Source: Saccharopolyspora oryzae
GTDB lineage: Bacteria; Actinomycetota; Actinomycetes; Mycobacteriales; Pseudonocardiaceae
Length of the DNA: 64,000 nucleotides
Reading direction: 5' to 3'
Assembly (NCBI RefSeq): GCF_027853915.1
Contig: NZ_JAQGLA010000012.1
Location: 95,132-159,131 of the forward strand
The notes beneath the pieces are model-generated. The model saw nothing but the letters and a program-made list of their open reading frames with translations, had not been told where the DNA came from and did no database searches. Shown here piece after piece: positions 1-8,365 of this stretch. The first letter of the stretch is position 1. Each line of letters opens with the position of its first letter. A program made the translations under genes and the position numbers.

Positions 1-1
1 C

Positions 2-1954
2 GAGCATCGTGATCAATGGCTTGCCGCGCCGGTCCACTTCGTCGATCGGGAAGATCCGGTGGCTGTTCTGGACAGCTTGCTCGACCAGCCGCGGCCTGGT
101 CGGGCCGGGTGCGCAGTGATCAGCGGCGTTCACGGTGTCGGGAAGAGCGCGTTGGGGGCGCACTGGTCGCACCGGAAGATCGACGTGTTCGACGGGCAGG
201 TGGCGTTCGACTTCGAGCTCGGGCGGTGGGGGTTGGACGATGCCGCCGACCACTGCTTGCGTTCGCTGGGCGTCGAGGGCGAAGTGATTCCGCGCGCCAC
301 GAGCGGCAAGTTGGCGCTGCTGCGGAGCCGGACCCGGCAGCAGAAGGTGCTGTTCTTCTTCGACAACGTGGCCGAGCTGGACGACGTCGTGAAGCTGCTG
401 CCCGCGTCGGAGGAGAGCTTCGTGCTGTGCACGAGCCACCAGGACGGGGCTGAACTCGTCGCGGACGGCGTTGAGCCGATTCGGCTGGAGCCGCTCAAAC
501 GGGAGCACGCGCTCGATTACCTGCGGCGGAACAACTTGCGGGAACGCGTCGACGCCGAGCCCGACGCGGCGGCGGAACTGGTGGAGCAGTGCGGTGGTTT
601 GCCCATCGCGCTGCACGTGATGGTTGGCCTGCTGAATCGGCGGACCTCCTGGCGCATTGCGCGCGCGGTCCAGGAGCTGTCCGAGCAGACCCGACGGCGC
701 AAGCACTTCCGGGAGGCGTTCTCCGAGCTGGACCTCCTGGTCTCGCAGCTCTCGCGCGCCGAAGCCGGGCTGTACGCGCTGCTGGGGCGTTGGCGCGGGT
801 TCGCACTGCCGGTGGGGGCGGTGGCGGCGTTAGCCGCTCTCAACGAGATCGACGCCGAAACCCATCTCGCCGAGCTGCACAGGATTTGTCTGGTGGAAGA
901 GAACGATCAGGAGCAGTTCCTGCTCCACGCCCTGGTGGGCCAGCACGCCGTGGAGACCCTCGAGGTGGACGGCGGCCAGTCCGACGACGCCGTCGAGCGC
1001 CTCTTCGCCTGGTACCGGCGGCAGGGCGGCTACGCGGATCGGGCGGTGACGCCGCCCAACCGGCTCCGCGTCGTCGAGGAAGGCCTGGACGGGGAGAACC
1101 CGTTCACCGCGGAGACCGGGCTGGAGTGGCTGCGGAGCGAGCGCATCAACCTGCTCGGCATCGTCCGGTTGGCGGCCGAGAGCGCGCGCCACGTCGACGT
1201 GATCGCGCTCTGCGACGGACCGCTGTGGGCGCTGCACAACCAGGACAAGCACTACTCGGACACGCTCGCGGCCTTGGGGCTGGCGGTCACGTCGGCGACG
1301 GAGCTGGGCGATCTGGTCGCCGAAGCGCGGATGCGGAGCCTGCGCGGCCAGCTGCTGGTGGAGTGCGAAGAGCTGGACGAGGCGGATGCGGAGTGCGCGC
1401 AAGCTGTTTCGGCAGCTGAACGTGCTGGACATCGGCGCATCTTGGCTTCTGCGCTGGAGTTCCAGGGCAAGGTCCTGCACGCCCGCGAGGAATTCGCCAC
1501 AGCCGTAGCGAACTTCGAGCGCGCGCGTGAGCTCAACGAGCAGCTGGGACGGCAGCGTGGCATGGCGCTGCAGGAGTACCTGATCGGCAAGTCTCTCTGC
1601 GGGCTCGAGCGCTACGACGAAGCTCTGCAGGTGCTGGCGACGGCTTTGGACCGGACCGCCGAATTCCCCGAGGACAAGCGAACTCCCGCCCGGATCCGCG
1701 TCGCCGCCGCCCGCGCGCACCAGGCCCTCGGCCAGCACAAACAGGCGATTTCCCTGCTGCAAGAGGCGATTTCGGCGATCCGGGAGCGCGGAGCGTCCTT
1801 CGACCTCGCCGAGCCGCTGGAGCTGCTGGCCGACTCGCTCAACGCGACCGGACGCCCCGGAGCGCGGGAACTCCTCGCCGAAGCACTGGCGATCTACACG
1901 GATGCGCAGAGCCCTCGGGCTGAGAGGGTTCGGGCGAAGCTCAGCGCGGGGTGA
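2..1954 (+). CDS. NB-ARC/STAND ATPase with TPR-like C-terminus (5' truncated by window edge)
   Basis: The frame is open at the left edge and reads ...HFVDREDPVAVLDSLL before a GTG at 59, the usual lead-in to an NB-ARC module, so the true start lies outside the window. A Walker A loop (GVHGVGKS) lies about 23 residues after that GTG, a Walker B-like strand (VLFFFDN) about 80 residues later, and a GLPIAL-type motif follows. The rest is helical and repeat-like, consistent with TPRs (roughly codons 400-620). Such STAND proteins are nucleotide-dependent switches; in actinomycetes many are AfsR-like regulators. Any DNA-binding or effector domain would be upstream and cannot be seen. Its stop overlaps the convergent next gene by 14 bp. 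Confidence 0.85.
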   Translation, partial: EHRDQWLAAPVHFVDREDPVAVLDSLLDQPRPGRAGCAVISGVHGVGKSALGAHWSHRKIDVFDGQVAFDFELGRWGLDDAADHCLRSLGVEGEVIPRATSGKLALLRSRTRQQKVLFFFDNVAELDDVVKLLPASEESFVLCTSHQDGAELVADGVEPIRLEPLKREHALDYLRRNNLRERVDAEPDAAAELVEQCGGLPIALHVMVGLLNRRTSWRIARAVQELSEQTRRRKHFREAFSELDLLVSQLSRAEAGLYALLGRWRGFALPVGAVAALAALNEIDAETHLAELHRICLVEENDQEQFLLHALVGQHAVETLEVDGGQSDDAVERLFAWYRRQGGYADRAVTPPNRLRVVEEGLDGENPFTAETGLEWLRSERINLLGIVRLAAESARHVDVIALCDGPLWALHNQDKHYSDTLAALGLAVTSATELGDLVAEARMRSLRGQLLVECEELDEADAECAQAVSAAERAGHRRILASALEFQGKVLHAREEFATAVANFERARELNEQLGRQRGMALQEYLIGKSLCGLERYDEALQVLATALDRTAEFPEDKRTPARIRVAAARAHQALGQHKQAISLLQEAISAIRERGASFDLAEPLELLADSLNATGRPGARELLAEALAIYTDAQSPRAERVRAKLSAG

Positions 1955-3089
1955 ACAGGTCGACGGGTTCCGGTCGGGCCGGCCAGGCCGGTTCGGGGAG
2001 TTCCAGGCGGCGGTAGATCAGTTCGCGCAGGTGCTGGACGAGTTCTTCCCGGAAGGACATCTCGGCGAGCTGCTGGTGGTCCGGGACCGGGGTGGCCGCG
2101 GTGAGCTGGGGGAGCAGGTCCGCGGTCGGGTCGAGGCGCTTCGCGCGCTGACCGAGCAGCTCCACCGGGGAGCCCGGTACCACCTCGCGGTCGCCGAATG
2201 CCGCCAGCAGCAGCGGTTTTCCGAGGCACGCCGCGTACAGCGCGAGGGATCCGTGGTCGGTCACCACCACGTCCGCGGCGATGAGCGCGGCCTGCCACTT
2301 GCGGATCCGGGGCACCAGGACCAGGTCGTTGCGGAGCGCGGTGCGGAGCCAGGTCTCGAGCTGGAGCTGCTCGTACTTGGTCCAGACGTTGGGGTGCAGC
2401 ACGAGCGCCGTCCGGTGATCCGGCGGCAGTTCTGCGGTCAGCAGTTTCGCCAGGTCCCCGCATTCGCCGAACGCGGACTGAGGTCCCCACGTCGAGGCGA
2501 CGACCACGAGCTCGCGGTCGCCGACCCCGAGGGCGCTGCGGTACTGCTCCCGCATCGGGAGGCTGGCGCGCAGGCGGGCGTAGCAGGGGTCGCCGATGAC
2601 TTCGGCGCGCGGCACCGCTTCCGGGCACTGCCGCCGGAGCTGGGGGAGTTGGTTCTCGTGCGATAGCCCGATGACCGCCGGGACCACGCGGCCCTCGTGC
2701 ACGAGCTGCGTTCGGGAGAGGCCCGAAACCTCTTCTGCAACACCGGTTTCGGTGGCGCGGAGCTTGTTGTGGCCGGCGCCGTGCGGGAGCGTCAGGACCG
2801 GCACTTCGAGTTCGTGCAGCGGGCCGTTGCCGCTGGGGGAGATGGCGAGGTCGAAGTCCTTGCCGACGTCCTCCCAGGCCACGACCTGGGCGCCGGAGCG
2901 GTGCAGCTGCTCGGTCAGGTTGGTCGCGAACTCAGATCCCGCCGCGACAGTGAACCGCGTTTCCACCCGCATGTCGTCGGCCAGCAGCGGCAGCACGTCG
3001 AGCAGGCGGTCCAGGGCGGTCAGGGTGCGGACGACGCCGAGCACCCGCCGCTCGATCGGGGCGGAGTCCCACCGGCCGGCCCGATTCAT
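1941..3089 (-). CDS. GT-B fold, CDP-glycerol glycerophosphotransferase-like protein
   Basis: A 382-residue protein with no signal peptide. The second half contains TDHGSLALYAACLGKPLLL, which resembles the nucleotide-binding loop of TagF/CDP-glycerol glycerophosphotransferases and UDP-GlcNAc 2-epimerase-like GT-B enzymes; STWGPQSAFG marks the start of the second Rossmann-like domain. The first half (LTLPHGAGHNKL) also looks like that superfamily. The substrate is unknown; a cytoplasmic glycosyl or polyol-phosphate transferase is the most that can be said. The chosen ATG directly follows a heptanucleotide array whose minus-strand unit GGGAGCC is itself Shine-Dalgarno-like. Confidence 0.7.
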   Translation of the reverse strand: MNRAGRWDSAPIERRVLGVVRTLTALDRLLDVLPLLADDMRVETRFTVAAGSEFATNLTEQLHRSGAQVVAWEDVGKDFDLAISPSGNGPLHELEVPVLTLPHGAGHNKLRATETGVAEEVSGLSRTQLVHEGRVVPAVIGLSHENQLPQLRRQCPEAVPRAEVIGDPCYARLRASLPMREQYRSALGVGDRELVVVASTWGPQSAFGECGDLAKLLTAELPPDHRTALVLHPNVWTKYEQLQLETWLRTALRNDLVLVPRIRKWQAALIAADVVVTDHGSLALYAACLGKPLLLAAFGDREVVPGSPVELLGQRAKRLDPTADLLPQLTAATPVPDHQQLAEMSFREELVQHLRELIYRRLELPEPAWPARPEPVDLFTPR

Positions 3090-3159
3090 GGCTCCCGGCT
3101 CCCGGCTCCCGGCTCCCGGCTCCCGGCTCCCGGCTCCCGGCTCCCGGCTCCCGGCTCCC
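3090..3159. repeat. Ten perfect tandem copies of the heptamer GGCTCCC
   Basis: Ten uninterrupted units run from 3090 to 3159, followed by a partial GGC. On the minus strand each unit is GGGAGCC, and the last unit ends immediately before the ATG of the GT-B-like gene. Unit length is 7, so a change of one copy shifts frame. An upstream minus-strand reading frame (start near 3285) passes through the array one base out of phase with the gene. Confidence 0.95.
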
Positions 3160-3301
3160 GGCGTTGATCTTACCTGGTGGGGAGGGGTGCGTCGACGTCC
3201 GGAAGTGTTCTCGCGCGGTGCGCATGACGGTCGATCCTAGTACTGCGGCGGGTGCTGCTGATCGCGTGAGCGGCGATGGCCGCAAGAGCCACCGACGCCG
3301 C

Positions 3302-4807
3302 TCACGAGGCAGTGCTCGAGGGGTCGGACGCCGGGCGCGTGTCGATCTCCACGCGGTTGCGGCCCGCTCGTTTCGCCCGGTACAGAGCGATGTCCGCGGC
3401 CGCGAACAGGCTGTCCAGGCTCGCCGGGCCCGCCGCGACGCCGATGCTCACCGTCGGCGCCTTGGTGATCCGGCCGAGCACCAGCCTCCAGTCGTGGTTG
3501 TGCACCGCTGCGCGGATGCGCTCGGCGACCACCGGCCCGGCTTCGCGGGATTCCTCGCTGGAGCCGATCACCAGCACCACGAACTCGTCCCCGGCCCAGC
3601 GGCAGATCAGGTCGTCGGCGCGGCATTCCCGGCGCAGCAGGTGTGCAACCTCTTGCAGCACGACGTCGCCTGCGGTGTGCCCGGCGAGGTCGTTGACGTC
3701 TTTGAACCAGTCGACGTCCAGCAGCACCAGCCACGGCACCCGCCCGTCCGCGGCAGTGGCGTCCAGCAGCGCGGGCGCGCGCCGCTCCAGTCCCAGGCGG
3801 TTGGCGAGGCCGGTCAGCGGGTCGCGCAGCGCGGCCTCCTGCGCTGCTGCGGCCATGCGCTGCGCCTGCACCGCGACGCGGCGCTGCTCGAGGGCTTGCC
3901 CGAGGCCTGCCTGCAGGACGCGGATCGCCGTGTTGCTCGCGGAGACCGTTCGCTGCAGCGCGGCGGCTTCGCCGACCGGGTCGCCGAGCTCTTCGCAGAT
4001 CGACGCGAGGTCGAGGGAGAACTGCCTGATCAGGTTGGTGTACCGGATCTGCTCCGCCCTCTCGAGCGCCCGGCTGGCCAGCGTGCGCGCCTCTTCCAGC
4101 CGGTTCTGCTCGCGGCGCACCGTGGAGAGCGTCCAATTGGCCAACGATCCGCTGAACCAGTCGTCGGCGGCCGCGCCGAGCTCGAGCGCTTCCTGGGCGA
4201 TCCGCTCCGCGGCCTCCAGCTCGCCGACCCCGGCCAGCGCCCGTCCGAGAACGGCCGATGCCGAGCGCTTCACCAGCCCCGGTCGCGCGATCGACCGCGC
4301 CTCGCTGCAGAGATCGCGGGCCCGTGCGAAGTGCACTGCGGCGCGCTCCGGCGTGCAGTTCACGGCGCGGAACACCCGCGAGTGCCCCTCGCGGTTCAGG
4401 CAGTGGGCCAACGCCGCGCTGTCGTCGCTGCCCCGGGCGATCTGCACGGCCAGGGTCATCATGTCCATCGCGTTGCCGCGCTGGTCGATGGTCTCCAGCA
4501 GGTAGCCGAGGATGCTGAGGGTGTGCGCGGTGCCCGGACCTGACGGGTGGTTCGTGTCGAGCGCGGTCCAGCCCTCGGCGAGCAGCTCCAGCGCGAGCGG
4601 GATGCGCCCCAGCCGCCACGCCAGGTGCGCGCGCGAGACCAGCACGGCCGCCCGGTCCCACTGCTCGTCGACCCGGTTGGCGCCGACCGCGATCAGCTCG
4701 TCGAAGGCCGCGTCGGCTTCGGCGAAGCGGCCAGCGTCCAGCAAGGACCGCGCCTGGCGGTCCTGGGCCGGGATGTAGCCGACCATCAGTGGGTCATCGT
4801 GCTGCAC
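3302..4807 (-). CDS. Diguanylate cyclase with TPR-like N-terminal region
   Basis: A 501-residue cytoplasmic protein. Residues 1-310 are helical pairs typical of TPR repeats; residues 327-490 form a GGDEF domain beginning DPLTGLANR. The signature reads AGDEF (405-409), a variant known in active cyclases, and the RxxD inhibitory-site motif (RADD, 396-399) lies exactly five residues upstream, predicting product inhibition by c-di-GMP. It should make c-di-GMP from two GTP under control of the TPR sensor. The GTG start has GAGG five bases upstream; an ATG seven codons later (4786) is an alternative. Confidence 0.88.
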   Translation of the reverse strand: MQHDDPLMVGYIPAQDRQARSLLDAGRFAEADAAFDELIAVGANRVDEQWDRAAVLVSRAHLAWRLGRIPLALELLAEGWTALDTNHPSGPGTAHTLSILGYLLETIDQRGNAMDMMTLAVQIARGSDDSAALAHCLNREGHSRVFRAVNCTPERAAVHFARARDLCSEARSIARPGLVKRSASAVLGRALAGVGELEAAERIAQEALELGAAADDWFSGSLANWTLSTVRREQNRLEEARTLASRALERAEQIRYTNLIRQFSLDLASICEELGDPVGEAAALQRTVSASNTAIRVLQAGLGQALEQRRVAVQAQRMAAAAQEAALRDPLTGLANRLGLERRAPALLDATAADGRVPWLVLLDVDWFKDVNDLAGHTAGDVVLQEVAHLLRRECRADDLICRWAGDEFVVLVIGSSEESREAGPVVAERIRAAVHNHDWRLVLGRITKAPTVSIGVAAGPASLDSLFAAADIALYRAKRAGRNRVEIDTRPASDPSSTAS

Positions 4808-4873
4808 CGCTTCCTCGCAAAGGAGCGCACCGTCCTGGATTCGCGTGCCGGTGCCGTCGTGCCGGATTACACG

Positions 4874-5560
4874 TTACCGGCTGCGCCCGTGCCCGTACTT
4901 CTCGTAGTGGACGACCTGCTCCAGCGGGAGCCGCTGCCGCCACCCGTGTCGCTCCAGATCGGGCACGTCGGCGAGGGAACGCACCGGACCCACGCACAAC
5001 CACGCGACCGGGCGCACACCGGTCGGAATACCCAGCAACCTGCGCAGGAACTCCTCGCGGTAGAAGCTGACCCAGCCGACGCCCAGGCCCTCGGCGGTGG
5101 CGGCCAGCCACAGGTTCTGGATGGCCAGGCACACCGAGTACAGGCCGGCGTCGGCGATCGCGTGGCGGCCGAGCACCTGGGGCGCGCCGCGGTCGGGGTC
5201 GTAGGTGACCGCGATGCCCAGCGAGGACTCCGCGATGCCCTCGACCTTGATCTTGGAGAACGTTCCGGCGCGCTCCTCGTCGAGCTGCGAGGCGAACACG
5301 CTGCGCTCGGCGAGCACGTGCTCGCGGAAGGCGCGGCGGGTGGACTGGTCGCGGACCAGCACGAAGTCCCAGGGCTGGGACAGCCCGACGCTGGGTGCGC
5401 TGTGCGCGGCGGTGAGCACGCGGCGCAGGACCGGCTCGGGGATCTCGGCGCCGGTGAACTCGCGGCGCACGTCGCGGCGGCGGTTGATGACCTCGTAGAG
5501 GTCGGCGGCGGGGACGGTGTCGGTCAACTGGGGGCTTCCGGTGATCGTCATCGCGATCAT
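4874..5560 (-). CDS. bluB: 5,6-dimethylbenzimidazole synthase (BluB-type nitroreductase fold)
   Basis: About 228 residues. Near the N-terminus it has RRRDVRREF, then AAHSAPSVGLSQPWDF, a BluB hallmark that distinguishes it from general nitroreductases; GVGWVSFY and a VHYEKYG tail follow. BluB cleaves reduced FMN with oxygen to give the lower ligand of vitamin B12. The frame is open to 5602, but homologues begin near MTITGSP (ATG at 5551) or nine bases earlier at 5560; no good Shine-Dalgarno precedes either. The gene lies just beyond the terminator of the S18 operon, so it probably has its own promoter. No cobalamin riboswitch is visible. Confidence 0.85.
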   Translation of the reverse strand: MIAMTITGSPQLTDTVPAADLYEVINRRRDVRREFTGAEIPEPVLRRVLTAAHSAPSVGLSQPWDFVLVRDQSTRRAFREHVLAERSVFASQLDEERAGTFSKIKVEGIAESSLGIAVTYDPDRGAPQVLGRHAIADAGLYSVCLAIQNLWLAATAEGLGVGWVSFYREEFLRRLLGIPTGVRPVAWLCVGPVRSLADVPDLERHGWRQRLPLEQVVHYEKYGHGRSR

Positions 5561-5588
5561 GGTGCACGGCGGGTCGCCGCGAGCGGAC

Positions 5589-5622
5589 GGGGGTGGCGGC
5601 ATCGGGCCGAACCGCCACCCCC
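5589..5622 (-). terminator. Hairpin terminator of the alternative ribosomal protein operon
   Basis: An 11-bp perfect stem (GGGGGTGGCGG at 5589-5599 with its complement at 5612-5622) and a 12-nt loop begins eight bases after the rpsR stop. There is no T-tract, as is common in actinomycetes. Confidence 0.75.
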
Positions 5623-5629
5623 GGTCGGA

Positions 5630-5866
5630 CTACTTGCGGCCGCTCGGATAGGGGAGCAGCGCCATCTCGCGGGCGTTCTTGATCGCCTTGGCGACCTCCC
5701 GCTGCTCCTGCACGGTCAAGCCGGTGACCCGGCGGGAGCGGATCTTGCCCCGGTCGGACACGAACTTGCGCAGCAGCGCGGTGTCCTTCCAGTCGACCTC
5801 GACGACCCCTTCGCGCTGGAGCAGGTTGGGCTTGCGGCGGACATTGCGGCGGTCTGGTTGGGGCAC
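5630..5866 (-). CDS. rpsR: 30S ribosomal protein S18, alternative paralogue
   Basis: A 78-residue S18 containing [18 protein letters not shown] and [27 protein letters not shown], the conserved S18 core that binds the platform of the 30S subunit next to S6. It lacks cysteine, marking the zinc-independent (C-) form. It is the last gene of a four-gene run (rpmB-rpmG-rpsN-rpsR) and starts three bases after the rpsN stop. A housekeeping rpsR, usually between ssb and rplI, is expected elsewhere. Confidence 0.95.
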   Translation of the reverse strand: MPQPDRRNVRRKPNLLQREGVVEVDWKDTALLRKFVSDRGKIRSRRVTGLTVQEQREVAKAIKNAREMALLPYPSGRK

Positions 5867-5869
5867 GGC

Positions 5870-6175
5870 TCACCAGCTCGACTTCGTCACGCCGGGCAGT
5901 TCACCGGAGTGCGCGAGCTCGCGCAGGCGCACCCGGGACACCCCGAACTTGCGGAAGTAGCCGCGGGGCCGCCCGTCGACGGCGTCCCGGTTCCGCACCC
6001 GGACCGGACTCGCGTTCCGCGGCTGCCGCTGCAGCTCCTGCTGGGCCGCGCTGCGCTCCTCGGGGCTGCTGCCCGGCGCGGCGATGATCTTCTTCAGCTC
6101 GGCCCGCCGCTCGGCGAACCGCGCCACGACCGCCCGCCGCTGCTCGTTGCGGGCGATCTTCGACTTCTTGGCCAC
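5870..6175 (-). CDS. rpsN: 30S ribosomal protein S14, zinc-independent long form
   Basis: A 101-residue S14 starting [14 protein letters not shown] and ending [19 protein letters not shown]. The CXXC zinc ribbon of the short ~61-residue form is absent, so this is the C- paralogue made in place of the zinc-binding protein when zinc is scarce. S14 sits in the head of the 30S subunit. It is third in the operon controlled from the Zur-type palindrome at 6676-6698. Confidence 0.96.
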   Translation of the reverse strand: MAKKSKIARNEQRRAVVARFAERRAELKKIIAAPGSSPEERSAAQQELQRQPRNASPVRVRNRDAVDGRPRGYFRKFGVSRVRLRELAHSGELPGVTKSSW

Positions 6176-6258
6176 TGGCCCTCCCTCTCGTGTTCTGCCT
6201 GGTAGGTGGTCGTGAGTACTTCGGGGCGCTATGGCACCCCAAAGTGCTCACGAGCCCG

Positions 6259-6426
6259 CTACCGCTCTTCGCGGAACTCCACGTGCTTGCGCGCGACCGG
6301 GTCGAACTTGCGCAGGACCATCCGGTCCGGGTCGTTGCGGCGGTTCTTGGTCGTCACGTAGGTGAAACCGGTGCCCGCGGTGGACCGCAGCTTGATCACC
6401 GGGCGGGTGTCGGTGCTCTTGGCCAT
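6259..6426 (-). CDS. rpmG: 50S ribosomal protein L33, zinc-independent paralogue
   Basis: A 55-residue protein, [15 protein letters not shown]...FREER, with the L33 core [18 protein letters not shown] and no cysteines. It is buried in a much longer minus-strand frame that is otherwise the antisense shadow of the MRF/CobW-like gene; the ATG at 6426 is set by homology and by a 4-bp ATGA overlap with the rpmB stop. It is second in the alternative ribosomal protein operon. Confidence 0.95.
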   Translation of the reverse strand: MAKSTDTRPVIKLRSTAGTGFTYVTTKNRRNDPDRMVLRKFDPVARKHVEFREER

Positions 6427-6662
6427 CAGAATCGTTCTCCTCGGGCGCGCATCTCGGCGACGACCGCTTCGATGCCGCGCTTCTCGATCGTCTTCATCCC
6501 CTTGGTCGACACCCGCAACCGGATCCAGCGGCCCTCGGTGGGCAGCCAGTAGCGCTTGCGCTGGACGTTGGGCAGCCAGCGCCGGCGGGTGCGGTGGTGG
6601 GAGTGGGAGACCTGGTTGCCGTAACCGGGGCGCATCCCGGTCACCTGGCAGCGGACGGACAT
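6426..6662 (-). CDS. rpmB: 50S ribosomal protein L28, zinc-independent paralogue
   Basis: A 78-residue L28: [22 protein letters not shown], then the conserved [18 protein letters not shown] core. Only one cysteine remains, so no zinc ribbon can form. It is the promoter-proximal gene of the rpmB-rpmG-rpsN-rpsR operon, with a GAGAGGAAGGTC ribosome-binding region, and is translationally coupled to rpmG. A 23-bp palindrome resembling a Zur box begins 14 bp upstream, implying derepression under zinc starvation. Confidence 0.95.
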   Translation of the reverse strand: MSVRCQVTGMRPGYGNQVSHSHHRTRRRWLPNVQRKRYWLPTEGRWIRLRVSTKGMKTIEKRGIEAVVAEMRARGERF

Positions 6663-6675
6663 GACCTTCCTCTCG

Positions 6676-6698
6676 ATAATGACATCCGTTTTCATTAT
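6676..6698. promoter_or_regulatory. Zur-type operator between divergent alternative ribosomal protein genes
   Basis: The 23-bp site has perfect 7-bp arms, ATAATGA (6676-6682) and TCATTAT (6692-6698), and an AT-rich interior containing GTTTTCATTAT. Actinobacterial Zur boxes are AT-rich palindromes with TGA...TCA half-sites in just this genomic setting. It lies between rpmB (minus, start 6662) and the MRF/CobW-like gene (plus, start 6760), so one site could repress both directions when zinc is available. Confidence 0.75.
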
Positions 6699-6759
6699 GG
6701 CTCGGACGAGGGTACCGTGTGGTCGACGTAGATGAAAACCGTTGTCGATTGAGGTGGGG

Positions 6760-8361
6760 ATGGAAACCCAGTCCGACCGCCGGACACCGCTGATCGCGGT
6801 CGCCGGGATCCGCGCGGACCAGGTCGCGTCGACCGCCGAGGCGGTGCGCCGCGACGAGCCGGCCGGCACCGCGCTCGTGCACCACGACCTGCGCGAAGTC
6901 GCCCAAGGCGTGGTCCGGCGCCTGATCCGCCACGGAGGTTCCGAGCAGGTCGAGGTGCTGGAGCTGGCGCACGGCTGCGTGTCCTGCACCTTGCGGGAAG
7001 ACCTGCTGCCGCTGCTGCGCAGGCTCACCGCCGCACCGGACGTGAGCAGGATCGTCGTGCAGCTCGACTCGGCCCTCGAACCGGACATGATCTGCTGGGC
7101 GCTCCAGCACGTCGAGGTGGACGGTCGCCCGCTGATCACCGACGTCCGCGTCGAAGCAGTGATCACCGCGGTCGACGCGGTGACCTGGCTGGCCGATGCG
7201 ACCGGCGAGGACGAGCTGGTCGAGCGCGGTATCGGCGGCAGTCCCGACGACGAGCGCACGGTGGCCCAGGTCGCGGTCGGCCAGGTCGAGTTCGCCGACG
7301 CCGTCGTGATGCTCGGCGAAGCCGACGACCGCTGGACCCAGGTGCGCACCGAAGCCGTGATCGCCCGGCTCACCCCGACGGCTCCGGTCACGCAAATTCA
7401 ATGGAAATCGGACGTCCGATTTCCATTGAATTTGCGCGAGGACCTGGACGTCACCGCGCTGCTGGGGTGGATCCCGGCTGGCGCGCGGCGAGGTGAGATC
7501 GACGGGCCGCACGGGCAGTTGCTGCGCGGCCAACCGTCGCTGGAGACCGATGCCGGGGTGTCGACGGTGCTGTTCGAGGAGCGCAGGCCGTTCCACCCGG
7601 AGCGCCTGCACGAGGCGATCGACGTGCTGCTCGACGGTGTCGTGCGCACCCGCGGCCGGGTCTGGGTGGCCAGCCAGCCGGACGTGGCGCTGTGGATCGA
7701 GTCCGCCGGCGGCGGGCTCGGCATCGCGCACGGCGGTCCGTGGCTGGCCTCGCTGGAATCCGCGCAGTGGGCCGAGGTTTCCGCCGAGCGTCAGGTCAGG
7801 GCCTCGCTGAACTGGGACGACTACTACGGCGACCGGATGCAGGAGCTGGTCGTGATCGCCCACGAAGCCAACCCGCAGGACATCGCCCACGCCCTCCGCC
7901 ACGCCCTGCTGACCGACGACGAGCTGGCTGCGGGCGAGCAGGCCTGGGCGGCCTACGCCGACCCGTTCGGCGAGTGGCACACCGACCCGTGCGGCGACGA
8001 CCCGGCGGAGCGCTCCGCCGCCGCCGCCGGCGACCGGCACAACCGGGCGGGGGGGGGGGGCGCCCACGACCCCCGAACCACGAGGAGACATGGTGAAACC
8101 CGGAATCCACCCCGAGTACCGGCCGGTCGTGTTCCAGGACCGAGCCACCGGTCAGAGCTTCCTGACCCGGTCCACCGCGACGTCCGACACGCGCATCGAC
8201 TGGGAGGACGGCAACTCCTACCCGCTGATCGTGATCGACGTGACCGCGTACTCCCACCCGTTCTGGACCGGCGACCAACGAGTTCTCGACACCCAGGGCC
8301 GAGTCGAGAAGTTCCGCCGCCGCTACGGCGGCCGGACCCGCTGACTCAAGAGCCTTTCTGA
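6760..8361 (+). CDS. mrf: MRF/CobW-like (COG0523) protein with in-frame palindrome insertion; probable 3' frameshift at a G12 run
   Basis: Resembles the mycobacterial protein-Y recruitment factor (MRF), a COG0523 protein made with C- ribosomal proteins to promote ribosome hibernation in low zinc. Recognisable parts: [23 protein letters not shown] (the CxxC-type metal motif), [20 protein letters not shown], and a C-terminal domain with [25 protein letters not shown] and WIESAGGG. There is no Walker A loop at the N-terminus, as I recall for this subfamily. A 46-bp palindrome (7391-7436) adds about 15 codons in the linker between the two domains. The conserved region ends at [11 protein letters not shown] (about 7994); the frame then crosses a run of 12 G and reads on to 8361 antiphase over rpmE. 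With one G fewer it would stop at 8096, just after the rpmE start. ATG 6760 has GAGG five bases upstream. Confidence 0.8.
   Translation: METQSDRRTPLIAVAGIRADQVASTAEAVRRDEPAGTALVHHDLREVAQGVVRRLIRHGGSEQVEVLELAHGCVSCTLREDLLPLLRRLTAAPDVSRIVVQLDSALEPDMICWALQHVEVDGRPLITDVRVEAVITAVDAVTWLADATGEDELVERGIGGSPDDERTVAQVAVGQVEFADAVVMLGEADDRWTQVRTEAVIARLTPTAPVTQIQWKSDVRFPLNLREDLDVTALLGWIPAGARRGEIDGPHGQLLRGQPSLETDAGVSTVLFEERRPFHPERLHEAIDVLLDGVVRTRGRVWVASQPDVALWIESAGGGLGIAHGGPWLASLESAQWAEVSAERQVRASLNWDDYYGDRMQELVVIAHEANPQDIAHALRHALLTDDELAAGEQAWAAYADPFGEWHTDPCGDDPAERSAAAAGDRHNRAGGGGAHDPRTTRRHGETRNPPRVPAGRVPGPSHRSELPDPVHRDVRHAHRLGGRQLLPADRDRRDRVLPPVLDRRPTSSRHPGPSREVPPPLRRPDPLTQEPF
7391..7436. repeat. Family A 46-bp perfect palindrome inside the MRF/CobW-like gene
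   Basis: Begins CGCAAATTCAATGGAAATCG and is followed by its exact reverse complement, so the whole 46 bp is a perfect palindrome. A second copy with two changes lies at 49252-49297, between rsmI and pabB. Here it is read in frame as about [15 protein letters not shown], between the two domains of the host protein. Confidence 0.93.
8049..8060 (+). repeat. Homopolymer run of 12 G
   Basis: Twelve consecutive G lie 30 bp before the rpmE start, in the non-conserved tail of the MRF/CobW-like frame. Length change by slippage, or a sequencing error, would move that gene's stop between 8361 and 8096. Confidence 0.9.
8090..8344 (+). CDS. rpmE2: 50S ribosomal protein L31 type B (zinc-independent)
   Basis: An 84-residue L31 of type [21 protein letters not shown], then [25 protein letters not shown] and VEKFRRRYG. 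The CXXC motif of type A L31 is missing. It has AGGAGA just upstream of the ATG and follows the MRF/CobW-like gene closely, so it belongs to the same zinc-starvation transcript. L31 bridges the two subunits at the central protuberance. Confidence 0.96.
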   Translation: MVKPGIHPEYRPVVFQDRATGQSFLTRSTATSDTRIDWEDGNSYPLIVIDVTAYSHPFWTGDQRVLDTQGRVEKFRRRYGGRTR

Positions 8362-8365
8362 AGCC

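Noticed and set aside
6259..8148. 629-codon minus-strand frame covering the MRF/CobW-like gene
   Set aside because: Only its final 55 codons are real (rpmG). The rest is the antisense of a conserved plus-strand gene and has no family likeness.
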